A stretch of DNA of 64,000 nt, taken from positions 248,001 to 312,000 of the forward strand of contig OX637796.1 of the NCBI GenBank assembly GCA_951802425.1, read 5' to 3'. Shown here in pieces: positions 20,932 to 33,500 of this stretch. Both the position numbers and the translations under genes were made by a program. Positions within the stretch are counted from its first letter, which is position 1; every line of letters begins with the position of its first letter. The notes under the pieces were generated by a model, which worked only from the letters and a program-made list of their open reading frames with translations, had not been told where the DNA came from and made no database searches. The stretch is from Clavaria fumosa. Lineage: Eukaryota; Basidiomycota; Agaricomycetes; Agaricales; Clavariaceae.

Positions 20932-22406
20932 TGTTAGGGCCTGTCCCATCTTGATAGTAGTGTTGGAGATTGACTTGTTGGTGACCTATGCTGGAAACTC
21001 GCTAAGACCAATCAACTGTTGAGCACAGTCGAGAATGCTCGGTCCCGGAAGGTTGCGAAGACATCTGAGAAGATGTAAGAGCAAAGAAAGACAAGTATAG
21101 AGGAGGAAGACGTCGTTGGGAAGGTCGCAAAGTCGGTAAACGAAGCATAAAGGAGGTAATTAATGAGGAGGGGGGAAATGGGTGACGCTGAGAGGGTCGC
21201 GAAGTCGACTGACGAAGCGTGAAGAAAGGAATAGACGAGGTGGGAGAAAGTGATAATGCTGAGAAGGTCGCGAGGTCGACCGACGAAGTGTAGAGAAGGA
21301 AAAAGATGAGGTGAAAGAAATAGACAATGTTGGAAGGGTTGCGGTGGTCACGACAGTGTTGAGAAATGTGTCAGTGAAGGCGATGACTTTGCCAACTGAT
21401 GGGTGAACCTGTAGGGTTCCAAGATCAGTACCAAGAAGAATAATAAAGAATACTTAGATTGTGCAAGTTGTACGAGCGCAGAGGGTGAGTTAGAACAGAG
21501 TAGAGTGTGTCTTGGCAATCTTGTGGTCACCAAGAGAGACAAGACCTATCAATCGCAATGGTTCCAAGCTCAAAGGGCGTAATAGCCTCAAGCTTAAACC
21601 AATGTGCGTCAATATCAAGTCTACAGTATGAGAAGTACATGTGAGACTTATATACGTGCATACAGAGAGTATAACGAAAAAGGGAAAGTACAGAGGTCAC
21701 CAGGCGACAAGACTATAGTAGTACGGGGTATGTTTAGTCATAAAGTGACTAGGTGCGTGTTCTACTAAGGTCGCGAGGGGTTAGGTATGCATAGGTAAGG
21801 TCGCAAAGATGACCTGTCACGGGTCATGACCTAGTTAAATAAGTATATACATCGCTATAACTACGGAGGGATTCTCGGATCATAAGTAATGTAATTATAG
21901 ATGACTGAGGAGAAGAAGGGATGCATATTTGAAGTGTACATACAGCTGACCATTGGTGGTGCGTTTGAGTGTTAAGGTCACGAGATCATAAGAGCGATCA
22001 CGTGGGTGATGCTAGTGACACAGGTGACCTATGGGTGGGTAGTCACATGGGTAACATTGGTAACACAAGTAACAGTCGTAATGCTGGTAACATATTGGCA
22101 CTGGTAGTGGTAGTGCTGGGGGTGCCGCACGGCAAGTCATGTGCTGGTGGAAGTAGATGCGTATTGGTGTGTCGCACATAGGATTGGTGGGTCCGGGTAA
22201 AGGGTGAAGTAGTAGGAAGCATCGCGAGTACAGCATGGTGGTCGCAAGTGTTGTGTGAGTGCAGGGGAGGTTGGAGAGGCTTCCGGAAGGAGACAGTGGG
22301 TCCCGGAAGTGTGTAGAGGGACTCACGAGGTTGTAGAGGGTCGTCGGGAAGCTCGTGGATGTGGGTGAAGTCGGCTTGGGCAAGGAAAAATGAATGGGTC
22401 CTGACA
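20932..22406. mobile_element. Solo LTR (1475 bp) of an unrelated retroelement inside Gypsy A
   Basis: Copy B runs continuously across this point, so the inserted block is defined by comparison. It starts TGTTAGG and ends CCTGACA, the inverted TG...CA ends of an LTR. The flanks are CAGAC (20927-20931) and TGGAC (22407-22411); B has CGGAC there, so both differ from an ancestral CGGAC by one CpG-type transition. The interior has GGTCGCGAAGTCGAC-like sub-repeats at about 21120-21290 and a TATATAC near 21650. No coding sequence is supported. Confidence 0.85.
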
Positions 22407-22411
22407 TGGAC

Positions 22412-25400
22412 ATGGAACCTATACCCAAATATGAGACTCCAGCCATCTTTTCCACTTCTGTTCAGAATTCCTCATCATCTTCTTTTGTAAATCTAGCCCC
22501 TCTCGATCCCATTCCTTGTATCAGTGTCTCGGACATTTCTCTTGATTCCGTTGATCCCCCAGTCACTATCAAATGTGAACCGACACATCCGAATATCACA
22601 TATCCCCTGTACAACAATACCTCTGAAATGAATTTCCCATCTATGGACACCATTCTGCCAGTTTACCTAGGAAAGAAATATAAGAAGGTAATGAACCGTG
22701 TCAATCCGATCAAAGCAACAGTTCCCGAAGAATTCCAGATTGTCCGATGCCAGCATCCAGACCCACTAGCCGATATACCAACACTTCCAACACACCCCCC
22801 TAATTTCACCCCTGGTCTCCGATATACTCAAGACCGGAAACAAGTGCATGATGCAAACCCCACCGGATTTTTATGGCTGGAGGAAGAAAAACTCGTTCAC
22901 TATCTTATTAAAGCCCAGGAAGATGCCTTTGCTTGGACAGAGACTGAAAAAGGATGATTCGACGCAAAATACTTCGATCCGATTATCATCCCAACAGTTG
23001 AACATGTTCCTTGGATCTTCAAAAATATACTGATTCCTCCCAGCATCTACAATGAAGTCCTGAAGGTTATCCAAGACAAGATAGCAGCTGGAGTCTACGA
23101 AGAGTCCAACTCTTCTTATCGGTCCCAGTGGTTTTGCATGTTAAAGAAAGACGGAAAGTCTCTTCGACTTGTACACAACTTACAGCCATTGAATAAGTCA
23201 CTATCAGCGACTCTGCAATTCCCCTGATAATGGAGGTTTTTGTGGAATCATTTGCCAGATGCGGATGCTACAGAACACTCGATCTATTTGTCTCCTCCAA
23301 TCAACGGTCTCTCGATGAGTGAAGCTGTGACCTTACCACATTTCAAACACCTCTTGGAGCCAAACGGCTCACTTGCGTCCTGATGGGATACACCAATGTG
23401 ACACAGATTATGCACGGAGATGTCACCCATATCCTGCAAGACGAAATTCCACATGTAACCATCCCATTTGTAGACGATGTAGCAATTAAGGGCCCGGAAA
23501 CCCGATACGAGCTTCCAGATGGCACTTATGAGACGATCCCAGAGAATCTGCAAATACAGCAGTTCGTTTGGGAGCATTTGAATAACGTTAACAGGGTGCT
23601 CCAATGAGTCAAGATAGTCAGAGGAACCTTTAATGGCAAGAAAACAACAATTTGCACCCCCAAAACAATCATTACCAGACACACATGCACCTATGAAGGG
23701 CGAGTTCTTGACACTTCCAATGTTCAATGCATCTGAGACTGGCCTCCATGCGAAACACTCACTGATGTCTGATCGCTTTTAGGTGTTTGCGGACTGCTCC
23801 AGATATTCATTAAAAACTATGCCATACTTGCCTGACCTCTTGTCCATCTAACTCGCAAAGACGTTCCATTCAGGTTCGAAGAAGAAGAACAAAATTCGAT
23901 GGACCAACTTAAAGACACAATAATCAACTCATCCACCATCCAACTGATCGATTACCGCTCTGGATGGCCTGTGATCATGGCCGTTGATTTGTCCAACATT
24001 GCTGTTGGCTTTGCGCTATTTCAAATCAGAGATGATGGAATCTGGTACCCGTCTAGGTTTGGTTTGATAACCTGGAACAAATGCAAGGCCTGATACTCTC
24101 AAACAAAAATTGAGTTATACGGACTGTTTTGCACCCTTCAGTCGTACCGAATCTACCTTGTCGGCCTTCCGAAATTCACCATCGAAATGGATGCCAAATT
24201 TATTAAGGGTATGCTAAACAACCTGGACATTCAACCAAACACTGCCATGAATCGATGGATTGCTGGTATACTACTTTTCGATTTCAACCTTGTTCACATC
24301 CCTGCAGATAAACACACCGGAGCTGACAGATTATCACACCGACATGCCGGAGATGGTGAGGAAGACACCGAGTCCAAAGATCATGAAGAGTGGATTGATC
24401 GGAGCTACATGTTCACCATGGAACACATGAATCGAGCACCGGAATCTTACTACCCATCCGAGGTGCACCCCCCTGGTATTGCTCATACTGGCTTCCAAGC
24501 TTCACAGGATCAATGCTACTCAATTCGACGGATCCATCCGATGATTCACTGGCATCTAAACAATCTTCCACCATTCCTATCCCTCAGTCCGATGCGGCAA
24601 ACAAAAGAAACGACCAACTCCGCAAAATCGAATCTTTCCTCCACAACCCAATCTGTCCCCCTGGCCTCGATGCAAACCAGTTCCGACGATTAGTCCTTTC
24701 CACATCTGAGTTCTTCATCCTTGATGACAAGCTATGGCATCGCCAACCTAACAGATGCCACCAGGTAGTACCTCTGGACCACAAGTGGCTTGCAATTATC
24801 ACTGAGGCACATGATTCACTTGGCCACAAAGGCATTTACGTTATCTGGACGCGTATCTTAAATCAGTTCTGGTGGCCAGTGTTGGATCAAGACGTAAAAT
24901 GGTTTGTCCAAACTTGTCACCAATGCCAGACTCAACAAATCCAGAAGATTTTTATTCCACTGATGGTCGCCACCCCGGCCAGTCTTTTCTGTCGAGCGCA
25001 CATTGACACCATGTTCCTACCCAGAGCTCACGGTTTTCGACTTCTTGTCCATGCCCAATGTTCATTATCTGTGTATCCAGAAGCAAGACTGCTACGAAAT
25101 GAGACTGCCCAACTTCTTGGAACCTTCATATTTGAAGATATACTGTGCCGATGGGGAGCAGTAGAAGAAATCATTATGGATAATGGCACCCCATTCATCA
25201 AGGCCCTTGATTTCCTCAAGAAATGGTATGGAATCTGTCACATCCATATCTCCGGATATAATTCCTGTGCTAACGGCATCATTGAACGTGCCCACCGGTC
25301 GGTCCATGAGTCGTTAATCAAAGCAGCAGACAGAGACAAATCGAAATAGCCAGATGTTTTACCCTCAGTCATTTGGGCTGAATGAACCACTATCCAACGA

Positions 25401-26087
25401 TCCACCAGTCACTCTCCATTTTTTATCGCACATGGCATTGAACCACTTTTCCCTTTTGACATATCTGAAGCAACATATCTAATTCCAACCGCCGACGCTC
25501 TGATGACTACTGTGGAACTGATAACCCTTTGAGCCTGCCAACTACAAAAACGAGAAGAAGATCTAGTGATGATCACTGATAAAGTACTCGCTGCCCGAAA
25601 ACAATCCGTCAAGCAGTTCATCGACGCACACTGGAACTCCATTATCAACTATGATTTCAAACCTGGATCGCTGGTATTGATCCGCAACTCGGCCATAGAA
25701 ATGGAACTAAATCGGAAGACAAAACCACGATTCTTTGGACTGATGATTGTTGTTCACTGAACTCAATATGGCGCATATATTCTCTTGGAACTTGACAGCA
25801 CTGTCTCAAAGATCCACTATGCAGCTTTCCGCATCATTCCCTACTATCCATGATCACAAACATTGATTCCAGTCACATCTATCATCGACCAAACGACAGA
25901 GATAAATGAGGACAACACATGCTATCAAATATATGAGGCCTCACATAACTCCATCAATACTGAAGATGGAGAAAGCCAAGCTGCTGAACTATCCAATGAA
26001 TCCGACAATGAAGCCATCAATACCGACACTCCAGAAACTCATCCGCAATGCTCCGGAGCAACCCAAAAACTTCGGCCTCGCCATTAA
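22412..26087 (+). pseudogene. Gypsy A pol: RT, RNase H, integrase, many stops
   Basis: RT pieces: VYEESNSSYRSQWFCMLKKD, RLVHNLQPLN and catalytic FVDDV (about 23470). RNase H region: IMAVDLSNIAVGFALFQI, PNTAMNRWIAGILLFDF, HIPADKHTGADRLS. Integrase: zinc part with CHQCQTQQIQK, catalytic core with AHIDTMFLPR, IIMDNGTPFIKALDF and NGIIERAHRSVHES. At least eight in-frame stops break it, e.g. TGA at about 23605 where B has CGA and TAG at about 25350 where B has TGG. The element can no longer make polymerase. Confidence 0.9.
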
Positions 26088-26291
26088 GCATTTTCTCCAA
26101 TGTATCCCTTATTTTTTTCATCGTTTTCTTTGGCCAGAACAGCAAAAAAAAAAAATCGGACAAGTCCAAACTTTATACCCGACATTCCATTTTACCTTTA
26201 TATCTCCCTTCACATTCCTCACTCACTTTTCTTACACATAATAGTACCATATTGAAAAAGAAGAAAAAAAACACAGATAAAAACAAAACAT

Positions 26292-27774
26292 TTATACCAT
26301 TAAGGGCTCACCAAGGAGAAGCATCCGGAGCAGCTCAGCTCCAGCCTTCACCTGATCAGCCCCCCTTTCCATCATCTCCAGCACCTTCCGTCCAGACACC
26401 CCTGGCTCTGTCTCCTGCTCCTTTCCCTTCCAGCTGGGACCTGCCTCTGCCTTCTTCCACTTTGCCGGTGGCTCCACCACCTTCACGCTCTCCTCATCCT
26501 CGATCTTGTCCTCCTCCTCCTCCTCTGGCATCATCTCCTCGTGAACCAGTGCCCGCGTTGCACCTCGCCTCGGCCTCTTGCTGCCGCTCACCTCCACCGC
26601 CTTTGGACCTACTCTGCCACATTAGCCAAGACGGATCTGGTAATTCCTCAACTTACCTTCTACCCCAGACACCGGTGCCTTCTCCAACTTCATCCCTGAA
26701 AACTCACCTATTATTTATCCCACCACAGAAAGTTACCATTATCACTTACCTCGCACAGCCGACAAACTACACGACACCTTATACGTCCAGCACCACCGGC
26801 ATGCCACCCCTTCCACTCCATAACACGTGCGCCGCTTCCGGGCGCACTCCTCGCAAACCGGCTGCTGTGCAGCCCGGAGCTCGATGTCCACCCCCACTCC
26901 GACCCTCCGTTGCCCGTTTTCCAATATCGCCCCATCCCGACATATGGTGAGGCATCGCAGTCATCCGCGTGCCAACCCGATGCTCCAGAACAGGGGGCAC
27001 CTCAACCACTACACAGCACCCCCCGATCCTCGCACTGGTCACCCCCGCCTTCATGACACACCCCATCGGTCCCCCATATCGTCCGGACGCCATCTTGATC
27101 GCCCTCGTCAGCCCCCGCCTTGCTCATGGCACCCGCCATCGGATCCATTTCTTCGCTCATGCCCGGCTCCACAACGACCATCAGATCGGTCACAGTCATG
27201 GTCACAGCTGCTGCATCGGCGACCGGCGTAGCTGTTGCTGTTGTTGCTGCTGCTGCTGCAACCCCCTCTCCCCCTTCTTCGTCATCCTCGCTCCCAACCA
27301 TCCGACGCACCCAGGCGAGTCGCGCCTTCTTCTTGGCAGCCCTCGCCGCCTCCACCCTTTTCGCCTCCGCCTCCGCTGCGGCCCTCTTAGCGGCCGCCCT
27401 CTCCTCGTCTGCACGTTCCTGTTCAGCTTCGGCCTCCTCCTGTTTCCTCGCCCGCTTGGCGATCCACTCGTCCCCATGGCGTTTTCGCCATTTCTTGAGC
27501 CTTCGCGCAACGAGGACGAGTCCCTCGTCCACTTCTACGTCATCGTCAATTGTCGCAACATAGCCGGCAAGAAAATCATCCTAAAACCTGTCAGTGCGAT
27601 GTGAAAAGGAAACAAAGAAACATCACGTACCGCATCACCCCCATACATCTGCACCCATTCCGCATACTCACTGTCCTGCCCCCGCTCCGGCAATTCCTCA
27701 CCCAGCACCATGGCCTGTGCCTCCATCATCGCCTGGACCACATTTCGGAATACAAGAGAGTTGAAGTTTTCCAT
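26292..27774 (-). pseudogene. Antisense spliced gene with Zn2Cys6-like cluster, Gypsy A copy (frameshifted)
   Basis: Same layout as the copy at 51333-52941. Exon 1 is 27774-27631 (MENFNSLVFRNVVQAMMEAQ), exon 2 starts at 27580 (DDFLAGYVATIDDDVEV) and runs into an Arg/Glu/Ala-rich coiled coil. A frame break near 27070-27080 separates this from the cysteine part CEECARKRRTC, GVACRWCWTYKVSC. The intron and neighbouring codons seen before the cysteine cluster in the other copy are absent here. The position after VSCSLSAV is CGA (Arg), intact here but TGA in the other copy. The C terminus reads VEPPAKWKKAEAGPSWKGKE and ends MLLLGEPLMV. Confidence 0.75.
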
Positions 27775-27922
27775 TTTTGAATTGTTGATGTGTTGAAGAA
27801 AGCACAAGTGCGTGTTTGGACCTATGTGCACCCACACAATGCGTACTTTATGATCAACAAACGGTTATTTGGCCTTGTTTGGTTGCAACCGAGGGTGGTT
27901 GCATTCTCAGCCCCCAAGAGAA

Positions 27923-28841
27923 TGTAAGGATAATACGCAGTTTAAACAAGGAAACTTAACAGATATCGACTATCCAGATATTTCGGGATCCAAGGCAATT
28001 GCATCCGATATGATCTGATAATGATCCGACACCGTCTGATAACATCCGAAAAACGTCCAATACTTATCTGACATCAGACTCTCCAGTCTCCTATCCCCCA
28101 TGATGATCACAGCCCACAGGTCATACACACTGCCCACACCTCCCTATTTCATCACTCCAGCATGGTCAGTGCTCGACATACTCACTATTCCATTCCCCTT
28201 CCTTTATTTCATATACCATGCTGTAAATTTCATGTTGTGATCCCTTTCAACCCTCCAATCATTGAAACACTTCAAACCCTTTGCAGTGCTTTGCCCATTG
28301 TTCCTAGCACCCCTTTGCTGTACCAGCCTCACTTTCCTTCATTTTATGAGCGGTCCAGACATATGCTAGTCATCAGACATTTCATCCCTCCGAACTGCAT
28401 GACTCTTTTATGAATTAAGACCCCTATATGACCTTGTATACAATATTGCATTGCCTTCTGTAGCTTCTGGAGATTTCCATAGGATCGGATTTGCTGTACT
28501 TAGAAAAAATGTACATAAGTATGTACTGGACTCTATGGAAATTCAGCTTTTTGAATGTCCACATTGTGCTGTGATCTTTAGCAAGCTCACCCCTCATCAT
28601 ACTTATTGTTCCGCTGGCCTTCGTCATTGCCAGCCCCTTGAACCTTCAATCCGAACATCAGACTCTATCAGATCTGATACTGGATACTCCAGACAGTGTA
28701 TATTTTCATTCTCTGAACTTTTTGCACTCAACCTCTACATCCTCCAAGGTTCTGTCTAGTGTTCCCATTGTGTAATAAGACCCCCTGAAGAACCTGGCCA
28801 TGAACATCTATTTGCAGCCAACACCTGCACAGCCTACTACA
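27923..28841 (+). repeat. 3' LTR of Gypsy A (919 bp)
   Basis: Starts TGTAAGGATAATA and ends GCCTACTACA, as do the copies at 39350-40260, 44101-45009 and 53100-53998. A CCCCCAAGAGAA stretch just before it is the likely polypurine-tract region. Confidence 0.9.
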
Positions 28842-29279
28842 CTGTCTTCCATGCATAACCAACTAATGGTAATTAGCCTAAATAATGCATCAGATTGCTC
28901 ACCTCATGTGGAGGCTCGAAGATTTACATTACTACTGTGAATGAGCTTCCAATCTCAGTGAAGTTAAAATAGCGGAGGGAGCGGGTTACCGCGAGGAGAC
29001 GTGAGTACACAAAGGTGTAGGGAGGCACTAGGGGAAGCCGCGTACCAAGTTTCAAGGCAATTGGATAGCTAGGAGGGAAGATACACTTGGGCACCTCAAG
29101 GGGTGCTGATCTTGCAAGTACAGTCAACACCCTCTTATCCCATACCCCTGATAACCCATACTCTCCCATACCCCATAGGATTTTTGAGTTACCAAGTTGG
29201 TATGCAGGGAATCCCAACCCATAACCCATACTCTCTGATACCCCATAACCCATAGCCTCTCTGGGGTAAAACCCATACA

Positions 29280-29281
<2 letters not shown>

Positions 29282-29310
<29 letters not shown>
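29282..29310. repeat. TTA microsatellite
   Basis: About ten TTA units in the left arm of the pogo-like element. Confidence 0.95.
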
Positions 29311-29347
29311 GGTACATTTAGTGTGAGTGCCACAAACACCACAACCA

Positions 29348-29696
29348 TGTCAACAGTTATCGCGTTGACTCCTGGGTATTCGAGGAACTCAGCTCAGAGT
29401 CGGCCGAATAGGAGCAAAGGAACAGTGTGATAGGAAGTAACAACCTGAGGGGGTTGTTACTGGCGTAGCTACTATATATACAGAGATGTGAGTCGCAATG
29501 AGTCATAGTAGAGAAGGGCCGACACGTGTAGGAGGCGAGGCACAGTATGAGTCATGGTGCATGGTGATGGGATAGAAGGGGGGAGGGCACGCGGCATGTG
29601 ATATGTGACGAGGGAGGATACGTGCATGGTGTGAAGGGTGAAAAAGAGGGGGAGTGATAAGGTGAAAGGTGAAAGGTGAAAGGTGAAAGTCTAACA
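29348..29696 (-). repeat. 3' LTR of Gypsy D
   Basis: Begins TGTCAACAG and ends GTCTAACA on the plus strand. On the element's own strand a TATATATAGTAGC box lies in the LTR. The purine-rich stretch CAGGGAGGGAAC next to its inner edge is the likely polypurine tract. Confidence 0.95.
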
Positions 29697-29734
29697 TAGT
29701 TCCCTCCCTGTGGTCCGGCGTCTCGACGGATCCG

Positions 29735-30283
29735 CTAAGCTTCCGGGCTCTCCTCGTGTTCGCGCGGCGGCGGTTCGGCCGGTGGCTCGAGTTCGGTGGG
29801 TGGGTCGACACTCGTGTCGCGTGTGTTGGGTACAAGGGGGTGTTCGTAAGCGTCGGCGGGGACGATCCATGGGGTCATGACGTCGGTGGAAACGGGTATG
29901 ACCCAGGGGGGGCCAGTCCGGCTGTGGTGTACGGCCCATTCTTCTTGTAGGATGGGCTCAGGCGGTAATGGGACTTCGAATCGCAGCCTCGAGCTTCGAG
30001 AGTTTACCCATATTTCGACGAGGACGGGGGAAGCGCGGAGGACGCGCCGCTGTTGTTCAAACTGCAGTCCTCGCAGTTCAGTCCACATCGCGCGGCTAAA
30101 GCTCACGCTGAGTCGCTCGGCCATTCTGCGGAGCCAGACGTCGTCTTCAGGCTCCAAGAGCTCTCGGTTTTGTCGGAATTGTGGTATGCGCGATGGGGGG
30201 TCGTCCGTCATTAGTGGCGGGGGGTCCAATCCCAGTACCCGGCGTGCATGAGGAATTCGTACCGCATCCAGGATGTGGCGCAT
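29735..30283 (-). CDS. Gypsy D extra frame between pol and 3' LTR, 182 aa, unknown function
   Basis: ATG at 30283 (MRHILDAVRIPHARRVLGLD), stop at 29735. It is on the same strand as gag-pol, 310 bp after the pol stop. The middle is a predicted amphipathic, Arg/Leu-rich region (RMAERLSVSFSRAMW, LQFEQQRRVLRASPVL). A Pro-rich segment with FEVPLPPEP follows, and the tail is Pro/Glu-rich. There is no signal peptide or membrane segment, so it is not an envelope gene. Similar Pro-rich frames occur in other mushroom Gypsy elements as I recall them. Expression is unknown. Confidence 0.6.
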   Translation of the reverse strand: MRHILDAVRIPHARRVLGLDPPPLMTDDPPSRIPQFRQNRELLEPEDDVWLRRMAERLSVSFSRAMWTELRGLQFEQQRRVLRASPVLVEIWVNSRSSRLRFEVPLPPEPILQEEWAVHHSRTGPPWVIPVSTDVMTPWIVPADAYEHPLVPNTRDTSVDPPTELEPPAEPPPREHEESPEA

Positions 30284-30592
30284 GCGGGCAGTCGTCCCGG
30301 GGGACGACGGCGGGCGTTGGAGTGCTGGTGGCGTGCCTCACGGGTCAGGTCCGGGTCGCAAGTCAAGTGCGGGTCGTTGGCGGGTGGTTTCAGCAGGAGG
30401 TGGGCGCGGCAGGTGGTTCGGCCATCCTGCAGCTCGGCGGGCGTAGGTTCCGCGGCGTGGGGTCGGGGGAGTACGGTCGGGCGGCATGGTAGAGGGGAGG
30501 AAGGTGTTTACAAAAGAGGGGGGAAGGCGTTCGGTGGGCGGAGTCGTCTGCTATTTTTGTTTTTAAGTGTTCGACCCTGAACGTGTGATTAC

Positions 30593-33500
30593 TCAGGCAA
30601 AGGATACTGTGAGAGAACGCGCTGCTTCAGGGTGCTTCCGGTGGAAGTCTGCGACGGCCTCCGCCGCATCCTTCAGGTTTGTCTTCGGTTCCCACGTGTT
30701 GTCCTCATGGGGGTAGCCAGTCCATTTCACCAGGTACTGCAGTTTTCGTCTGTGCTTCCGGCTCTTCAAGACTTCTTCTACCTCATGCTGTAGGTGTTCG
30801 TCGATCAACTCGGGGGGTGGGCGCTCGTCCGGAGCTTGGTTAGGAAATTTTCCTTCTTTATATGGCGTGAGTAGCGCCTCGTTAAATACCGGGTGGATCT
30901 TCCATGTAGCTGGTAGGTTGAGTCGGTAGGCGGCCGGTCCTACTTTTTCTATAACCACGAAAGGGCCAACCCTTCTGTCTGTGAGCTTTTCCACTGGTCG
31001 TTCCGTGTTTAGGTTGGTGGCATCTAACCAGACTAGGTTCCCCTTCTTGTAGTCCAATGTTTTTTTATTCTTGTGTTTATCGTAGGCGGTTTTCATGTAT
31101 TGTGCGGCTTTCTCCATGGCCTTCTTCGCATTTTCTCTGGCTTTTTGTAATTTCGCGGCGAAGTCAGAGGCCTCTGGGGTGTGCGGCACATCGGGTAAGC
31201 TAATATCACCCATGCGAGGGTGAAAGCCATAGTTCAAGAAGAAAGGGCTATATTTGGTGGCCGAGTGCTGCCGGTTGTTCAGGGCGAATTCTGCAGTAGG
31301 TAGCCAGTCCGCCCAATCGTCTTGCATGAAATCGACATAAGAGCGCAGGTATATCTCTACTTCCTGGTTCATTCTTTCCGTTTGCCCGTCGGTTTGTGGG
31401 TGATAGGCAGTACTCGGGTTTCCTTTTATACCAATGATTTTGTAGAACTCCTCCATGAAGTTCGAGACGAATTGGGATCCTCGGTCACTTATCACTTTGC
31501 AGGGTACTCCATGGCTGCGGAGCACTCGGTCTCTCAGGATCTTGGCTGCTCCTAGTGCCGTGAGCTTCGTGTCCGTGGCTTCTAGTAGGGTCATTTTCGT
31601 CAATTTGTCACATATTACGAGAATGGCGTTGTTCGTGGCAGACTTTGATAATGGCCCAATCAGGTCCCAAGTGATGGTGTGCCATGGGCAAGGTGGTATC
31701 GCATGGGGATGTAGGGGTGCGCGCCGTTTTGTCCGGTCAGGTTTCGTCCTTTGGCACTTTTCACAGCCGTCCACATACTCCGTTACGTCTTGCTTCATTC
31801 CTGGCCATGTGAATTGGCGGGTAACACTTTCCAAAGTCTTTTCGGGTCCGGGATGTCCTCCAAGTGGAGAGTCATGTAGCTCCATCAGCACTTTGTGTAC
31901 CAGGTCTTGAGGTACCCAAATTTTTCTTTCGTGTCTGAAAAGTCCGTCTACTCCTTTCTCATAAGGCGTGGCTTTAGGTGGCACGGTGTTTGCATGCGCT
32001 TCCAGGAGCAGTTGGTCGATCGTCGGCTCAGGAATTAGCAGTGTGGCAAGGCGGTGGGCCGGGAAAACTTGTACGGAGGGTTTTTCATACTTGTCCGTTC
32101 CCTCCCAGTGGTCCGGCCGTCGGGAGAGAGCGTCCGCTTTCATGTTTGTTTTTCCCGGTTTGTATTTCACTTCAAAATTGAAGCACTGTAATTTTGACTG
32201 CCATCGCGTCTGTCTAGGGTTGAGTTTTTGGCTTTTTTGAAAATACTGAAGGTTTGCATGGTCGGTGTGGATTTCAAAAGGATCCTTGGCTCCCAACAAG
32301 TAGTGGCGCCACTCCTCCAGTCCCCTAATGATCGCTAAAAACTCCTTGTCATACGTCGCATAATTCATCTCCGCCGGGGAGAAGGTTTTCGAGATGAAAT
32401 CTACCGGTCGCCAGACACCGTCGGGTTGCTGCTGTGAAAGTACCCCTCCAGTGGCATAATTACTCGCGTCCACTTCCATTTTCCACTTGCCTTCATCTTG
32501 TGGGATTGCCAGCACTACATCGCTTTGCAGTATATCGATTAGACGTCTCCAGGCTCGTTCTTGTCGGTCCATCCAGATATACGGTGTGTTGTCGCTTAGT
32601 AGTTCGTATAGCGGTTTGGCGATGGTAGCGAATCCCTGTATGAATCTTCGGAAATAGTTTAGTAGACCGATCCCCTTTTGGAGGGCGTGTTTGTTCCTCG
32701 GCACCGGCCAGTCGGCTATCCCTTTGCATTTCTTGGGTGAGTGCCGGATGCTCCCCTCCGAGATCAGTAGTCCCAGGAACGTGACCTCTGGCTGTTCTAT
32801 CTTGCATTTCGACTCTCGGACACAGAGGTCATTCTCCTGGAGTATCTTGAATACCCCATGAAGTAGGCGTCGGTGTTCTTCGATCGTTTCTGTTGCCACA
32901 AGGATGTCATCGATGTATACGAACACCTTCCCAGTGGCTATCAGAGTACGGAGAATATAGTTCATTCTCCTCTGAAAGACCGAAGGGGCATTCATTAACC
33001 CGAATTGCATGACGGTGGGCCATACCGTGCCGTATTTGGTGATTATCGCGGCGAGGTGCTGCGCCCATTCGGCCATCGCAACGTTCCAGTAGCCCCATTC
33101 CACGTCTACGCTTGTGAACACCTTGGCTTTCTTCAGGCTTGCCACCGTTTCGTCAATCCTAGGTAGCGGGTATATGTCCTTTACGCAAAATGAATTCAAT
33201 CGTTTATAGTCGATGATGGGTCGAAGTTTGTCTCCCTCGTCCTTGAAGAAGATGGGGCTAACGTAGTCCGATTCTCCCCAGACTAACCGTCCATTTTCTA
33301 AGTTTTCTTTGAGCCAGGCTTTTAATGCCTCATCTTCTTTGTTGGTCAGTGGGTAGACCTTCGAGCGTAGGAAACCAGGATCGTTCTTAAACTTGATCTC
33401 ATAGTCGATCCCCGGTAGAGACTTGGGTAGTTTTTGGCCAGCCTTCCCAGCGAACACCAGAGGGTATAGGGCCTTCCAGTCAAGCGCGGTCGTTGTATCA

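Larger units (their letters stand above)
19570..28841 (+). mobile_element. Gypsy A, 5'-truncated Ty3/Gypsy element of the A/B family
   Basis: Collinear with Gypsy B (44101-53998): gag zinc knuckle, protease, RT, RNase H, integrase, an antisense spliced gene, then a 3' LTR at 27923-28841. The 5' LTR and N-terminal gag are missing; similarity to B starts at about 19570. A solo LTR of another family (20932-22406) is inserted between protease and RT. Many stops and a 1-bp insertion show it is dead. Confidence 0.92.

Noticed and set aside
26827..27604. Plus-strand Pro/Arg/His-rich frames of 134-211 codons
   Set aside because: They are complementary shadows of the GC-rich antisense coiled-coil gene; the minus-strand reading is conserved in both Gypsy copies.
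29735..30283. Envelope gene of a retrovirus-like element
   Set aside because: No signal peptide, membrane segment or cysteine pattern of envelope proteins.
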